The translations under genes were made by a program, and so were the position numbers. From Actinostola sp. cb2023 (Eukaryota > Cnidaria > Anthozoa > Actiniaria > Actinostolidae), in NCBI GenBank assembly GCA_033675265.1, contig JAUJYZ010000152.1:1-64000 (forward strand): a stretch of 64,000 nt of DNA. Reading direction: 5' to 3'. The notes under the pieces were generated by a model. That model was not told the DNA's origin, made no database searches, and saw nothing but the letters and a program-made list of their open reading frames with translations. Of the stretch, positions 53,059 to 63,279 are shown one piece after another; the first letter of the stretch is position 1; each line of letters opens with the position of its first letter.

Positions 53059-53398
53059 TGAAGAGAATTCAAGACCATGCATATTACCGCCACTGATTCT
53101 ACTTTATTCTTGATTTATTTAGTACAAAATAGGAAGGAAAAATGAATTCCTGAAACAAATAAACAAGTAAATACATACATACAGGAAAAGTAATAATGTA
53201 AACGAACTTACGAGTGGAATCTGTAAGAGAAATTCTAGCTAGCCATGATGAGAAGTTGTTCTGATTCTGTCACTCCTTAACAACAACAGCCAAGAAAAAC
53301 GAATAATTTACATATATAAGTACAATTACATCCCTGAAGAAAGTACGTAAACAAATGCACACGGAAACATTATTCTATTGTTGAAGAAGCCTCAACAG
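53059..53398 (-). repeat. BEL/Pao-1 5' LTR
   Basis: 340 bp. Same ends as the 3' LTR; lacks a 4-bp word present in the other copy. Confidence 0.95.
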
Positions 53399-53790
53399 GC
53401 GTAAACCTAACGACAGCTTGAGAATATGCCTCGACCCCAAGTTTCTAAATGCTGCAATAAATAGAGACCATCACGTGGCACCGATCCTTAAGGAAATCCT
53501 ACCGAAGTTGAGCGGATCAAAATACTTCTATATCCAAGACGCGAAAAGCGGATATTGGAATGTCGTACTCGACCAAGAGTCCACCTATCTGACAACCTTC
53601 AATTCACCATTTGGGAGATACAGATTCATTCGCATGCCGTTTGGTCTACGAATGCCTCAAGATGTCTTCGAGGGTTGCGATGAAGTCATAGGCATCGCAG
53701 ACGACATCGTAGTATACGGCAAAATGGAAGAAGATCATGACCAGGACCTACAGAGTATGATGAAGAGACGTGAACTATCGGTCTGAAGCT
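53399..53790 (+). pseudogene. Gypsy RT core
   Basis: RICLDPKFLNAAINRDHH, YFYIQDAKSGYWNVVLDQ, FGRYRFIRMPFGLRMPQDVF, and GIADDIVVYGK. The ADD box is present, but several residues between QDVF and ADD are missing. Stop at 53784-53786. Confidence 0.85.
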
Positions 53791-53804
53791 CAGCGCAGAC
53801 AAAT

Positions 53805-54172
53805 TAGCCACTTTAGAAACGAGTAAAGGACTGGGAACGAGTTTTGAGAATTAATCTAATTAAAAAATGAACCCCATCACAAGAAAGAGCATATCACAAT
53901 TATCATTATTTCAAAAGGTTTTGTTAGATATTGAACGAGTAACAGCTTTCCAAAAATCGCAAAAGTTACAAAGAAATGTATGTTTAGTAGGGACGCTTTG
54001 TAATTTTTGAAGTTTTTGAATGTCTGCAGTTCAGTTGCTGCTTCTCCAAACCCTATCAAACTCCTAAAACTTACTAATTCTGACATGCTCTTTCTTGTGA
54101 TGGGGTTCATTTTTTAATTAGATTAATTCTTAAAACTCGTTCCCAGTCTTCCACTCGTTTCTAAAGTGGCTA
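53805..54172. mobile_element. TIR MITE (about 365 bp) in the gypsy pol
   Basis: Arms GCCACTTTAGAAACGAGT... (53807-53905) and its inverse (54083-54170), near-identical over about 88 bp, TA at both ends. Lies in the LKLSADK region of the gypsy RT. Confidence 0.88.
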
Positions 54173-54740
54173 ATACCACATCATGCAGCAGAAGATCAAA
54201 TTATTCGGCATCATCTACAGTGAAGACGGTGTACAACCTGATACTGCGAAAGCATCATCACTAAAATAGATGAAGCATGTGTTCACTTACAGCACCACTA
54301 AGAGAGTTTTTGAAGGATGACAACACTTTCAATGGAACGCAGAGTATCAGAAGGCGTTTGAACGAATCAAGAAATCAATCAGTGAAGAAATCACTCTCGC
54401 ATACTTCGACGACACTACAGACGTCAAACTCCAAGTAGACGCTTCGATGAAAGGCCTTGGGGCAACACTAATGGATGGCAAATATGTAGCCTTCGCAAGC
54501 AAGGCACCGACAGACGTCGAAGCAAGATACGCAAACATTGAGAGCTCCTGGCAGTCGTGTACGTATGTGAACACCTACCTCTTTGGCTGACCATTTACAG
54601 TTCAGAGCGATCATAAACCACTTGAAAGCATCCATATGAAACATCTCACAGCTGCTCCACAGCGCCTGCAGAGAATGCATGCTACTAATTGAGGTTACAA
54701 CCATATGACCTCAAAATATAGTACCTACCCGGGAAAGATA
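54173..54740 (+). pseudogene. Gypsy RT thumb and RNase H
   Basis: HIMQQKIKLFGIIYSEDG, AFERIKKSISEEITLAYFD, VKLQVDASMKGLGATLMDG, VAFASKAPTDVEARYANIE, FTVQSEHKPLESI. Contains internal stops (54267, 54587). Family and order match gypsy RNase H. Confidence 0.82.
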
Positions 54741-54744
54741 TGCG

Positions 54745-55865
54745 AGCATCTAGACTCACTGTGCACCGCGAATTGTACGTTGATCAGTGTAATCTGGTCA
54801 ATAAGTGTATATTTGATGCTAAGATGAACTATTACTCTGCGGTTATTGAGGAAAATCATTCTGATCCCAGGAGTCTCTTTTCTAATTTTGATAAGTTGCT
54901 TCATCGAAAGGCTGAGAATAAATTACCTCATTGTGACGACAACGAATCCCTTGCAAATGCTTTTGCTGACTTTTTCATTAACAAGATTTCAGATATACGG
55001 GAGGAGCTGCAGTTGGAAAAGAACACTGTGGATGATCAATTTCCTGAGCCTCCACCCTACTACGGTACCAAGCTATGCGAGTTTGAGCTTGTCACAACTG
55101 AGGAACTGTCCAAGCTCATCAGATCTTCAGGTCGTAAGTCCTGTGCCCTTGATCCAATTCCTGCATCGGTCTTAATGGGTTGTTTCGACCTGCTGTTACC
55201 GTTTGTTACCAAAGTTGTGAATTTTTCACTAGAGCATGGTGTGATAACTAGGGACATGATCGGGCATGAAGGAAGCTTGCTTAAACCGCTCCTCAAAAAG
55301 GCATCACTGGACTACGAACTTTTTAAGAACTACAGACCAGTATCCAACTTGATGTTTCTCTCCAAGTGTTCTAATTGTCGCATCTCAGCTCAACAATCAT
55401 CTGTATGACAACAATCTTCAAGAATTGTTCCAGAGTGCATATAAGACCGGCCACAGTACTGAGTCTGCGCTCATCAGAGTGCAAAATGATGTCCTGCGCG
55501 CCATAGATGATGACAGATCTTTCAGCAGCTATTGACACGGTCGACCACGGAATACTTATTTCAAGACTGTCTAACTGCTACGAGATTGAAGGCACTGTAC
55601 ATAAATGGTTCAGCTCATATCTTTGCGATCGTAGGCAACTTGTGGTTATTGAGAATGCAAAATCTTCCAGCCGTCCATTGACCTGCGGCGTACCACAAGG
55701 ATCTGTTCTTGGGCCGATCCTGTATCTGTTGTATACCACCCCTCTAGGTAATATAATGCGTCGTCATGGTATCTCATATCATATGTATGCTGACGACACG
55801 CAGATTTACCTGACGTTCAAGTCATCTGTGTTGGGAGAACTGTCCCGTGAACGAGTTGAAGCCTG
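54745..55865 (+). pseudogene. CR1-like LINE fragment, ORF2 RT
   Basis: NYYSAVIEENHSDPRSLFSN, ADFFINKISDIREEL, IRSSGRKSCALDPIPASVL, FKNYRPVSNLMFLSK; after a broken stretch (55375-55505) IDTVDHGILISRLSN, SSRPLTCGVPQGSVLGPIL and HMYADDTQIYLTF (YADD at about 55786-55797). Both ends are cut, so neither the endonuclease part nor a 3' tail is present. Inserted between gypsy RNase H and integrase. Confidence 0.85.
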
Positions 55866-56205
55866 CGTACGCGTTGAAGTTTATTCAATCATAAATGTTG
55901 TTTCTTCTTCAGTCAACACGTCATAACTTTTGATCGACATCGAATATGACAAAAGCCTGACACAGTTTGACAGGTCAAAGTGTCGTGATTGATATGGTAT
56001 AAAGATCAATAGGGTCGAATGTAACACAAGGTCCATTAATTCGGTCAAACGGAGACGGTTGTTTTCAAAACAATGAGCCGCGACGTCTCCATTTCTAATT
56101 TAAAAGAAAATATCACGGTATTATGGCGATCTTCATTCTATTAGCTTTAAAATGATGTAAAGTTGATGGGAATTGGTCAAATAATAAGCAAATTTTTTTT
56201 TTTTC
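55866..56205. other. Unassigned sequence after the LINE fragment
   Basis: 340 bp without recognisable coding; a T run sits at about 56191-56204. The missing first part of gypsy integrase should have been near here, so this is either filler or part of another insertion. Confidence 0.5.
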
Positions 56206-56822
56206 CGAGACGTACCCGCCAAGGTGAACCGTATCCTTAAGGAGTTTGCCAATGCAATCGTATTCAAGCATGTAACCAGTTCCCCTCGTTATCCAGTTCC
56301 CCTCGCTATCCACAGAGCAACGGTTTCATAGAGAATCAAGAACAAGACAGTAAAGGCAGTACTTCAAAAGGCGCACAAGACCCACGAAGACCCCAAGGCT
56401 CTGCTATGTCTTCGTGCAACTCCAATGGACAACAAATTACCATCTCCATCTGATCATGAATTTCTACTCCGACGAAAGATACAAGACAACCAACCTACAA
56501 CAACAATGAAGACGTTATCAAATTAAAAGGCTAGAAGAAAGCAAATCCAGAAACACGATTACCATGATCGAAACAGCAGGATTCTTCCAGACCTACAATG
56601 CAGGCCAAAACGTGACCATACAAGACCCAACAACCCACAAATGGCAACCAGCAAGGATCAAGGAAAAGCTGGAAGACGTACCAAGATCGTATCGAATTGG
56701 TACCCCAATGGGAGGAGAACTGCGTCGAAACAGAACACACATCCGACAAAACAACACAACCCTCACCAACAAAACCGCAAACTGAAAACAACCAAGTTCC
56801 CAAGGACGCGACTCCACCGATG
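56206..56822 (+). pseudogene. Gypsy integrase C-terminal half
   Basis: FKHVTSSPRYPQ-like and SNGFIE-like words are seen in shifting frames (NGFIEN; KTVKAVLQKAHKTHEDPKAL; LCLRATPMDNKLPSPS), followed by AGQNVTIQDPTTHKWQPARI and YRIGTPMGGELRRNRTHIR. A small duplication (CCAGTTCCCCTCG) breaks the core. Confidence 0.8.
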
Positions 56823-56827
56823 GAAAT

Positions 56828-57175
56828 TGTATCGGGAACACAGTTATAAACACGCGATCGGGTACCCTGTGGTACGTATACAATGACCGAGAGTCTTTGC
56901 GAGGAAAAAGAAGATGGCGGCGTCGCGACGAACGTTTATATACGTAATCTGTTCGATTTAAGTCAAAGACTAAGGGACTATGATGTAGGTATACAACACT
57001 TTATCTAACGAAATGTACAAAATTAGTAATTGTCACTCAATTGTTATAGGTTTTACCGTCATGAACGTCATTATCGTTATTAACGTCATTATCATCGTCG
57101 TTCGAACCGTGGTGTCCACGAATAAACCTGACGAGTTGAAACACGTAGTACATTAATACTCATCGTCCGAGTACA
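56828..57175 (+). repeat. BEL/Pao-2 5' LTR
   Basis: 348 bp. Contains CGTCATTATCGTTATTAACG-like internal short repeats. Lacks the 11-bp word found in the 3' copy. Confidence 0.95.
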
Positions 57176-57455
57176 GTAAAACATCAATAGTAAACAGAGC
57201 AGGACGCCGATTGTCGAATCTTGTGAACACTCAGCTGGGAAAGAAAGTGACTACTAAGTGTTGCCAGTCAAGACTGAAGAGTACTTTTAAATACAAACCC
57301 AGCGAAGGCCAGACCATGAGTGGAATTGAAGACAAGAAACAATAAAGAAGTACAGCCAAACGAGCTGTTACAATGGCAGCTAGAAGGCTAACTGGTTCAA
57401 TCAACCGTGACGTCGATATGGATACCTGGAAAAGGCTTATGATGATTTTTGTGCT

Positions 57456-59513
57456 TTGAATGAGGAGTATGAAGCCCTGGTTATGGAGGAATGCAATGCT
57501 GAACATCGTATTGTTAATGGTGAAGACATTGCTACCTACAGAATGAATGTGTGTCTGACTTACAAGGAAGCTAGAAGAGAATTTATTGAAGAAAAAACTG
57601 TAAGCCTTAAGAGAGTGGAAGACAAAGAGACAGGACCAATTAAAGTCATCATTTCAAGGAACCATATCAAACTGAGAGAACTTATGTTGGATATTGAATT
57701 GAACTTGTACTCAGAGAATCCAGATTTGTACACTTTGCAAGCAGATAAAGATGATATAGAGCCTATCATGGATGTAATTGGAGACAATATGGCTAAACTC
57801 AGTTCCTTTAAAGCTCTAGAACAAATGTCAGAACATCAAATGCAAGTTGATAGTGTTATTGGATCAGCTTATAAGTTAAAAAGAGAAATAAATCAACGTC
57901 TACGGGGTTTATCCACCTCTCAAGAGTCGGTTGTATCAGTTGTAACCCTATTAACGTCCTCTGTATCATCTGTAGTGAGTTCTACAGCAGCAACAAGTGT
58001 CTCAATGGGAATTACATCTGATTCTACACCAGTGTCCAGCACACAGACGCAACCCACTTAGCCTAGTGGTGCTCCAATGGTGCCAGACACCACAGAAGAT
58101 AGTACTTCTATAGAAACCATGTTTCCTCTCAGTACATCAACAGCACAAACTACAATGTATGTTCAGCCCAAACATGTATACCCGGCTACTAATCCTTTTA
58201 GAGCTTCAACACCAATTAAGTTTCCTGGGACAACAGTTACAGATAGTGCAGATAAGACAAAGTACATTACTACAGGAGTTATGGGTAGTCCACTGGCCAG
58301 CCCAGTAGTATCTCAGGCACTACACACACCCTTTGTGATGGACAGTACACTGGCCAGACCAGTGGTACCTCAGACACAACAGACACCCTTTGTTATGGGT
58401 AGTACACTGGCCAGCCCAGTAGTATCTCAGGCACTACACACACCCTTTGTGATGGACAGTACACTGGCCAGTCCAGTGATACCTCAGACACAACAGACAC
58501 CCTTTGTTATGGGTAGTACACTGGCCAGCCCAGTAGTATCTCAGGCACTACACACACCCTTTGTGATGGACAGTACACTGGCCAGCCCAGTGGTACCTCA
58601 GACACAACAGACACCCTTTGTCATGGGTAGTACACTGTCCAGCCCAGTGGTATCTCAGATACCACACACACCCGTTGTGATGAACAGTCCACTGGCCAGC
58701 CCAGTAGTACCTCAGATACAACAGACACCCTTTGTCATGGGTAGTACACTGTCCAGCCCAGTGGTATCTCAGATACCACACACACCCGTTGTGATGAACA
58801 GTCCACTGGCCAGCCCAGTAGTACCTCAGATACAACAGACACCCTTTGTTATGGGTAATACGCTGGCCAGCCCAGTGGTATCCCAGATGCAATAGAGTCC
58901 CCTGTCAATGCCACAGTATGAGGTCTCATCAAGTTATACCCCACTAAGTGTTCCTTTCAACCCAGAGCCAAGAACACATGTGGCATTTCCTACAGACTAT
59001 GACAATTTTACTCCAAGCAACAGAGGCATGTCTGCCAACCACGGTAATGTTCAACTGAAGAAGAATGCACTTCCTGTGTTTACGGGACACAGAAAGGACT
59101 GGCCTGAGTTTAAGGCTGTGTGGAAGCAACTATCAGAAGGAGCTTATCAAAACAAGACATCTCTGGCACATGAACTTAAGAGGTCAGTCAAAGGTGAAGC
59201 AGCACAGCGTATTAAATCAGTATACGTAACAAAGCCAGAGGCTTATGATACTATGTGGAAGAAACTTGAAACTCATTACGAGGATGCAAGTGCAAGTGTA
59301 CAGGCCGCGCTTGAAGAACTACACAGATTGAAACCTGTCTCAGAGGAGGACTACAAAGGACTAGTGGAGCTCGTGGACGCAGTAGAGTCTTCGTACAGTC
59401 AGCTTGAGGAGTTAAATCAGTTGAACACTCTCACTATGAGGGACGTTGATTTTGTGAACGGGCTTGCCATGACCAGGACATTTGAAAGTCGAATGGATTC
59501 GAAAATACCATGA
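57456..59513 (+). pseudogene. BEL/Pao-2 gag with two in-frame TAG codons
   Basis: Three open pieces are in one frame: 57456-58058, 58062-58892 and 58896-59513, separated by TAG at 58059 and 58893. The first is helical (NCVCLTYKEARREF-like region to STSQESVVS), the second is a Pro/Thr-rich tandem repeat, and the third is the DUF1759 gag (LPVFTGHRKDWPEFKAVWKQ, DTMWKKLETHYED, EELHRLKPVSEEDYKGLVEL). The stop at 59511-59513 is a frame break into the next piece. Confidence 0.82.
58269..58890 (+). repeat. 38-residue (114-bp) coding tandem repeat in gag
   Basis: TPFVM-G/D/N-STLASPVV-S/P-Q alternates with ALHTPFVMDST and QTQQTPFVMGST, about five and a half double units. The linker is Pro/Gln-rich, and the repeat number probably varies between copies. 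Confidence 0.93.
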
Positions 59514-60530
59514 TATGTCATCGGGCGAGAAAATCCAACCGTTTCGCCCATTCACGAAGTTCCTTGAAAGAGAGCGTGAAACAGTAGCTCGACTGGCGGA
59601 AAACCAAGTAAAACGGAAGAGGAATCTTGAAGTCTTTAAAGTCGCTGATCGTGGAAAAGGTCAAACACACCTTGGAACTGGGACAAGTCAGAACAAGAAG
59701 AAATATTATCAGTGCGCTTATCACCAGATAGACTCCATTAAACACACAACAAGTGAATGTAAAGAATTCCAAAAACTCCCCACAAGTGGTACAGGGGGTA
59801 AATACGAACTCCTAAAACGGGTGAATGCAAGTTTCATTTGTTTTGGAGACCACCCAAGAAAAAAACTGCCCTAACAAACAACCATGTAAGTCACGTGGTG
59901 GCGAGGAACATCACCCGTTGTTGTGCAAGATCGAGAAACCCAAGGAAGATTCTAAAGCGTCTAATCATGTTCATGTTGAAGCATCTACGCATGTATCTAA
60001 AGGTGCTCATCTTTCATTGTATCCCACTCCAACAAGCAAAAGTGTGTGAAAGTGGAAAGGATGTCACCGTGTTCTGTGATGGCGGATCAAATACAACATA
60101 CATAACTCACCAAGCAGCGGCCAGGGTCAAAGCAAAACGACTGAACAGATTCACACTTGATGTTACAACTATGGGAGGTGTAGAGAAAACGTATGACACT
60201 CAACAGTATCAGTTCACACTTGTAACTGACTCTGGAAAGAAGGTAGCCATCACTGCATTCGGCATGGACTGAATCACTGGTCCCATAAGCAAGTTAAACA
60301 CTAACGTCTTGTCAAAGTTGTTTCCCAACTATGACCCAGATTCCCTACAAAGAAAGACAACTTGTGTTGATATTCTACTCGGTTGTGATCACTATGGCCT
60401 ACATCCCAAGCAGGAAGTGGCAAAGTGCGGCGACAACCTGAGCATCATGAAAGGAGAACTTGGAGTTTGCCTTCAGGCACTCATCCAGATCTTTCTGAAG
60501 ATACCAAATATGACTCGAACCTTGTAAAAA
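59482..60530 (+). pseudogene. BEL/Pao-2 gag end, zinc knuckle and protease, frameshifted
   Basis: EKIQPFRPFTKFLERERETV, then a Cys cluster (CFGDHPRK and CPNKQPC in two frames, break at an A run near 59866), CDGGSNTTYITHQAAARV (protease, DGG as the DSG-like motif, about 60076-60130), ITAFGMD-TGA, then KLFPNYDPD and VDILLGCDHYGLHP. Stop TGA at 60270-60272 is in frame. Confidence 0.78.
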
Positions 60531-60860
60531 CGATTCATGATTCAAAGATCAAGCTTGAATCCTATTACGTCCGACTTGATTCACATCCAGAATTTCAACC
60601 AGGATCAGCGGTAAGCATCGAATTGCGAGATGATATTAGAGAAACAGCAAACCGCGGTCGACAAGTGAACACTGCTCATTCATTCAGCAGCAAGAGTACT
60701 GAAATTAAAGTTGATAATTTTATTCAAGGAGAATAACTTGCAACCGAGATCACCCCACGCTGCGGCGGTTGTCGTTGCAGTAAATTTCCAACTGTTGGAG
60801 ATACCTACTCGATCAAAGAGCTTAATCAGGAATCAGACTGGTGGGATGGTCCTCCCATTA
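60530..60860 (+). pseudogene. BEL/Pao-2 deletion junction (RT and RNase H missing)
   Basis: LESYYVRLDSHPEFQPG and SKSTEIKVDNFIQGE lead to CGGCRCSKFPTVGDTYSIKE, which in BEL/Pao elements precedes the RT. It is followed at once by SDWWDGPPIMREPVERWG, which belongs after the RNase H. The RT palm, YxDD and RNase H are absent. Confidence 0.82.
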
Positions 60861-62494
60861 TGCGCGAACCAGTTGAAAGATGGGGGCTCAAATTTGGCCT
60901 ACAGAAAGAAGAGCCACTCCCAGGTGAAAAGAAGATATGTACTTCAACTGCAACCACCACGAATTCTTCTCTCATTGATTATGAGAGATTCAGTGACATT
61001 AACAGAGTTGTCTGGATCGTGGCAAGACTAAAGAACGTTGCTCAAATCAAGTCCTTCAGTGGTGGGAGAACCGAGATGATTTCTGCTCAGCAATTACAAG
61101 ACGCAGAGGACTTTATTGTAAAAGACCTCCAGAAGTCACTGCAAGCTGACCTTATGAGAACGGATCGCAAGAAAGGCAAAGGTGGTCGTTTTGCCAATCT
61201 AAAGCCTACTCAAGAAGAGAATGGACTGTGGGTCGTTGGCGAGAGATTGTCCAGATACAATGCCATGACGCCAGATTCGTCACTACAGAAGCTACTACCT
61301 GCATGTCATCGTGCCACGCGTCTTCTCGTGGAACGTGCTCGTCGAAATGGTCACAGAGGACGTGATGCAACTTTGGCTCTATTCAGAACGAAGTATTGGG
61401 TATCTCAGGGAAGCAAACTGGCGAGATCAGTCAAGCGAAGTTGTCAGTTATGCAAGTTACGAGAAGCAAAATTTCTAGAACAAGAAATGTCACCATTACC
61501 TGAAGCAAGATTGAAACCGTCACCCGCCTTCAACATGGTAATGCTCGATTTATTTGGCCCATATGCAGTGAGAGGAGAGGTGCAGAAACGAACAAGTGGT
61601 AAAGCATATGGAGTGATCTTCACCGATATGGTAATGCGAGCGGTACATATAGAAGCCGTATTCGCATATGACACAAGTTCTTTCCTCTTGGCTCTAAGCA
61701 GGTTTGCTAGTGTTCGTGGGTGGCAAGAGAAGATATACAGTGACCCTGGTTCCCAGTTGATCGGTGCTGGAAGAGAACTCGAGGAAGCCTGGAAGAACAT
61801 GGACCGACAGTCTTTACAGAAGAGTGGCACCAAGAACGGTTCTACCTGGATATTTGGTCCCGCTGATAGCCCATGGTATCAAGGAGCAGTCGAGTCACTT
61901 GTCAAGTCTGCCAAGCGAGCCATCCATTTCGCAGTAAACAATCAGTGTCTTTCTGTACCTGAGTTCCTCACCTTGTGCTATGAAGTATCCAACCTCATGA
62001 ATGAAAGACCCATTGGAGCACAACCAAGTATCGATTCTACACTTAACATCCTTACACCCAACATTCTGCTACTTGGAAGAGCGAGAGCTATTAACCCATT
62101 GGGATGGCAACCACACAATTCTAACATCAGAACTCGCTATCATCTGGTACAAGCAGTTACCGAAGACTTCTGGAAAAGATGGACGGAGCTGTACGCCCCT
62201 ACATTAATAGTACGTCGCAAGTGGCACACGTCCACTCGTAATCTACGATCAGGAGACGTAGTCATTGTGGCCGATAAGAATGTCTTTCGGGGAGAATATC
62301 GATTGGGACTTGTCAGGGAAGTGTTCCCAAGCGGAGATGGCAAGGTGCGACGAGTATCAGTTACCTACAAGAACTACCGAGTTGGAGAAGATGTTCGTGA
62401 GTATAGAGGGGCGAGAGATGTCACAGTCACTCGCGCGGTTCAACGCCTCGCCCTCTTGGTACCTGTAGACTATGACTACGTACAAGAAAACTGA
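60860..62494 (+). CDS. BEL/Pao-2 integrase (intact)
   Basis: 544 codons without stop. H2C2 zinc motif: ACHRATRLLVERARRNGHRG and CQLCKLREA; core FNMVMLDLFGPYAVRGEVQK, YGVIFTDMVMRAVHIEAVF, IYSDPGSQLIGAGREL, SPWYQGAVESLVKSAKRA, which give a D, D, E set at about residues 228-361; the C-terminal DUF5641-like part has FRGEYRLGLVREVFP. The integrase inserts the element cDNA. It is the only full-length catalytic ORF in this element. Confidence 0.9.
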   Translation: MREPVERWGLKFGLQKEEPLPGEKKICTSTATTTNSSLIDYERFSDINRVVWIVARLKNVAQIKSFSGGRTEMISAQQLQDAEDFIVKDLQKSLQADLMRTDRKKGKGGRFANLKPTQEENGLWVVGERLSRYNAMTPDSSLQKLLPACHRATRLLVERARRNGHRGRDATLALFRTKYWVSQGSKLARSVKRSCQLCKLREAKFLEQEMSPLPEARLKPSPAFNMVMLDLFGPYAVRGEVQKRTSGKAYGVIFTDMVMRAVHIEAVFAYDTSSFLLALSRFASVRGWQEKIYSDPGSQLIGAGRELEEAWKNMDRQSLQKSGTKNGSTWIFGPADSPWYQGAVESLVKSAKRAIHFAVNNQCLSVPEFLTLCYEVSNLMNERPIGAQPSIDSTLNILTPNILLLGRARAINPLGWQPHNSNIRTRYHLVQAVTEDFWKRWTELYAPTLIVRRKWHTSTRNLRSGDVVIVADKNVFRGEYRLGLVREVFPSGDGKVRRVSVTYKNYRVGEDVREYRGARDVTVTRAVQRLALLVPVDYDYVQEN

Positions 62495-62560
62495 ACTATT
62501 CACGTAGAAAGACTGTACATTCGTTTAAAATTGCGATCGCAGCGACCCCCGTCCTCCCGG

Positions 62561-62919
62561 TGTATCGAGAACACAGTTATAAACACAGTATAATCGCGCG
62601 ATCGGGTACCCTGTGGTACGTATACAATGACCGAGAGTCTTTGCGAGGAAAAATAAGATGGCGGCGTCGCGACGAACGTTTATATACGTAATCTGTTCGA
62701 TTTAAGTCAAAGACTAAGGGACTATGATGTAGGTATACAACACTTTATCTAACGAAATGTACAAAATTAGTAATTGTCACTCAATTGTTATAGGTTTTAC
62801 CGTCATGAACGTCATTATCGTTATTAACGTCATTATCATCGTCGTTCGAACCGTGGTGTCCACGAATAAACCTGACGAGTTGAAACACGTAGTCCATTAA
62901 TACTCATCGTCCGAGTACA
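62561..62919 (+). repeat. BEL/Pao-2 3' LTR
   Basis: 359 bp. Gypsy sequence resumes after the GAAAT duplication. Confidence 0.95.
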
Positions 62920-63007
62920 GAAATTCCAACAGACAACCATCCCTGCCCGCGTACCACCTGTGACAACAGCAACACGCAGCAGCAGGATCATAAAGCCACC
63001 TGATCGT
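62920..63007 (+). pseudogene. Gypsy pol tail
   Basis: ATRSSRIIKPPDRYI is the characteristic last block of gypsy pol (TRSGR-xx-KPPDRY). It runs directly into the MITE at 63008. Confidence 0.7.
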
Positions 63008-63279
63008 TATATAGCTAATTGCATAATCGTTGTCGGGTTGAAAATCATGAAAGATATGACCAAAAGGAATTCTGGGAAATTAAAACTCTCAAATAACACC
63101 TTTTTGTCCAGACTTATAGGATCTTAGTTAAATAGCTCATATACCTTCAAAAATACGAGAACATTGAATATATCTGTATGTAATGCGGCTCATGAACTGA
63201 TTTCCCATCCATCCTTGCGATCTCAGCTTCTATCATTTATGATTTTCAACCCGACAACGATTATGCAATTAGCTATATA
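63008..63279. mobile_element. MITE (272 bp) with perfect 41-bp terminal repeats
   Basis: Arms 63008-63048 and 63239-63279 are exact inverse copies, start TATATAGCTAATTGC and contain CGTTGTCGGGTTGAAAATC. The interior is non-coding. TA flanks on both sides. Young, given the identical arms. Confidence 0.93.

Larger units (their letters stand above)
46809..53398 (-). mobile_element. BEL/Pao LTR retrotransposon 1
   Basis: Two LTRs (46809-47151 and 53059-53398), TG...CA ends, target duplication GGCGT on both sides (46804-46808, 53399-53403). Internal ORFs on the minus strand: gag, DUF1759/protease/RT, RNase H, integrase. The LTRs differ at roughly 2% of positions plus one 4-bp indel. Nonsense codons and frameshifts make it inactive. 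Confidence 0.95.
56828..62919 (+). mobile_element. BEL/Pao LTR retrotransposon 2 lacking RT and RNase H
   Basis: LTRs 56828-57175 and 62561-62919, TGTATCG...TACA, target duplication GAAAT (56823-56827, 62920-62924). Gag, knuckle, protease and integrase are found, but the RT and RNase H are replaced by a direct junction at about 60830. LTRs differ at only about three substitutions and one 11-bp indel, so it is younger than BEL/Pao-1. Confidence 0.95.
40284..63007 (+). mobile_element. Old Ty3/gypsy element serving as host for nested insertions
   Basis: Pieces in order: gag (40284-40436, 45566-45765), protease and start of RT (46020-46579), RT (46756-46808, 53399-53790), RNase H (54175-54740), C-terminal half of integrase and pol tail (56206-56822, 62920-63007). 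All are on the plus strand, and the pieces match the normal gag-PR-RT-RH-IN order. The N-terminal zinc domain and first part of integrase are missing at the LINE insertion. No LTRs were recognised. The coding sequence has many stops. Confidence 0.8.

Noticed and set aside
46809..53398. Infectious retrovirus with env
   Set aside because: No env-like ORF; domain order and DUF1759/DUF5641 features are those of BEL/Pao retrotransposons.
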